Assembly (NCBI GenBank): GCA_023412175.1
Contig: JAEYOB010000139.1
Location: 1 to 6,723 of the forward strand
Length of the DNA: 6,723 nt
Reading direction: 5' to 3'
Source: Pseudomonadota bacterium
GTDB taxonomy: Bacteria > Pseudomonadota > Alphaproteobacteria > Azospirillales > Azospirillaceae
Below the pieces are notes generated by a model. That model had not been told where the DNA came from. It saw nothing but the letters and a program-made list of their open reading frames with translations, and did no database searches. This document shows, piece by piece, positions 5,832 through 6,723 of the stretch (positions are counted from its first letter, which is position 1; every line of letters starts with the position of its first letter). A program made the translations under genes and the position numbers.

Positions 5832-6709
5832 CAGGCAACCCTCGGTATGGCGGAGCGCACAAGATTGCCCAGCTGACCGACGTTGCCGGACCGGATGTGG
5901 CTGCGGGCCGTGTCGCCATGACCCTGCCCAAGAATGAGCTGCTCCGTCACGACGAGGGTCGTCCGCCGTCCCGAAGAGCCACTTGGCTCGATGCGGACGT
6001 GGAGCGCTGCCGACAGCGCCGACGCCAGCTGCTCGTTGGCTTTCGGATCGACGCGCGCCGCGGCCGCCGCGAACGCGATGAGACCGGGGATCAGCCCGTA
6101 GCCATGCGCCGTCGTCAGGCACACGGGGCCGGCCATGCCGGCCTGCACGATGGCCGCCGCCGCCGCGTCGGAACGGGCCTCGGCGAAATAGAAATAGCGG
6201 GCGCGGCTTCGGCGCGCGGCGACGACCGCCTCGGTATAGCCGTCCTGCCCGATCTCAACGCAGACGCAGCATCCGGAGCCCAGAGGACCTTCAAGTTCAT
6301 GCTCGGGCGGGTCGGCCCAGACGAAGGCCATCCCCCCGTTGGCGTGCACCCACTGCTTCAGAAGCGCCGCCGACAGCGTGCTCTTCCCGGCCCTCATGTC
6401 GCCGAGGATCAGCACCAGACCACGCTTTCCCGGCGCGCCGAGTTCCACCAGGGACCGCGTCGTCGCGCTGTTCAGCCCGAGGTCCTCCAGACGATCCGGC
6501 ACCGGATGAACGCGCACCAGAACCAGGGCCGGCCCGCCGGTCGCCGCATACCGCTCGACCCGCCAGAGGCCAATGCCGGCGCTTCCGGCGATACGGCCGC
6601 TGCCCGGCGCCGGGCAGACGCGCAGCGCCTCCTTCGCAACCTGGCCGATCCCGTCGGGGACACCGACGGCCGTGCACCGGCCGTCGCCGGTCGTGGCGTG
6701 CACGCTCAC
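5831..6709 (-). CDS. PilT/GspE-class pilus ATPase (retraction or assembly motor)
   Basis: The product has 292 residues from GTG 6709. After an N-terminal domain ending around PDRLEDLGLN comes RGLVLILGDMRAGKST, with the Walker A motif GDMRAGKST at 103-111. The acidic box equivalent is ADPPEHELEG (132-141), a Walker B-like segment is YFYFAEARSD (172-181), and the histidine box is LTTAHG (198-203). These are in the order found in secretion and pilus ATPases, which form cytoplasmic hexamers that drive pilin addition or removal. Walker B has Ala where Gly normally precedes the catalytic Glu, and the protein is shorter than typical PilT, which has about 340-370 residues. An AGGAG site lies six bases before GTG 6709, and GTGA there could overlap the stop of a preceding gene. 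However, the frame stays open to the window edge, so an upstream start cannot be excluded. It is the first visible gene of the minus-strand pilus operon. Confidence 0.78.
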   Translation of the reverse strand: MSVHATTGDGRCTAVGVPDGIGQVAKEALRVCPAPGSGRIAGSAGIGLWRVERYAATGGPALVLVRVHPVPDRLEDLGLNSATTRSLVELGAPGKRGLVLILGDMRAGKSTLSAALLKQWVHANGGMAFVWADPPEHELEGPLGSGCCVCVEIGQDGYTEAVVAARRSRARYFYFAEARSDAAAAAIVQAGMAGPVCLTTAHGYGLIPGLIAFAAAAARVDPKANEQLASALSAALHVRIEPSGSSGRRTTLVVTEQLILGQGHGDTARSHIRSGNVGQLGNLVRSAIPRVA

Positions 6710-6723
6710 GATCCGCTCCTGCT

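Noticed and set aside
1..6723. CRISPR array, tRNA or rRNA genes, riboswitches
   Set aside because: I looked for regularly spaced repeats, tRNA-like T-arm motifs and conserved rRNA segments by eye and found none.

Overview
The window is uniformly GC-rich, uses GTG starts freely and has strongly GC-biased third codon positions. This suits an alphaproteobacterium, with Azospirillum or another member of the Rhodospirillales as the best guess. That placement is inferred from composition and gene style, not from a marker gene.

Bases 1-2316 (+ strand) hold a signalling locus. It contains the C-terminal end of an OmpR-class response regulator (the window starts inside the gene), its overlapping sensor histidine kinase, and a small exported helical protein with a good Shine-Dalgarno sequence. 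A short hairpin follows that last gene. The regulator and kinase form one transcription unit with GTGA stop/start overlap. The exported protein lies 81 bp downstream and may be a target or accessory of the pair.

Bases 2347-3560 are a 1214-bp IS630-family insertion sequence with imperfect 16-bp terminal inverted repeats. It sits in a CTAG target with the TA duplicated. Its DDE transposase is split over two frames at a run of seven A's, and a -1 shift restores a full 376-residue enzyme. A 41-bp palindrome bounded by TA abuts the right end. Bases 3602-3971 contain no confident gene, but coding-like base usage switches frame partway through, which suggests the remnant of a gene.

Bases 3972-6709 (- strand) are the downstream end of a plasmid-style type IVb (thin) pilus cluster. 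Read in the transcribed direction it encodes a PilT/GspE-class ATPase, a PilM-like inner-membrane protein, a PilV-like protein with the shufflon N-terminal constant region, and a VirB1/PilT(R64)-type lytic transglycosylase. The first three genes are tightly packed (TGATG overlap, then an 18-bp gap). The set would power, anchor and tip a conjugation or adhesion pilus and open the cell wall for it. The remaining pil genes (secretin, platform protein, major prepilin, peptidase) must lie outside the window if the system is complete.

Nothing here is clearly a new system. The points most worth checking are the two-frame transposase, the TA-bounded palindrome touching the IS, and the PilV-like protein, which has no recognisable prepilin cleavage motif and no visible shufflon.
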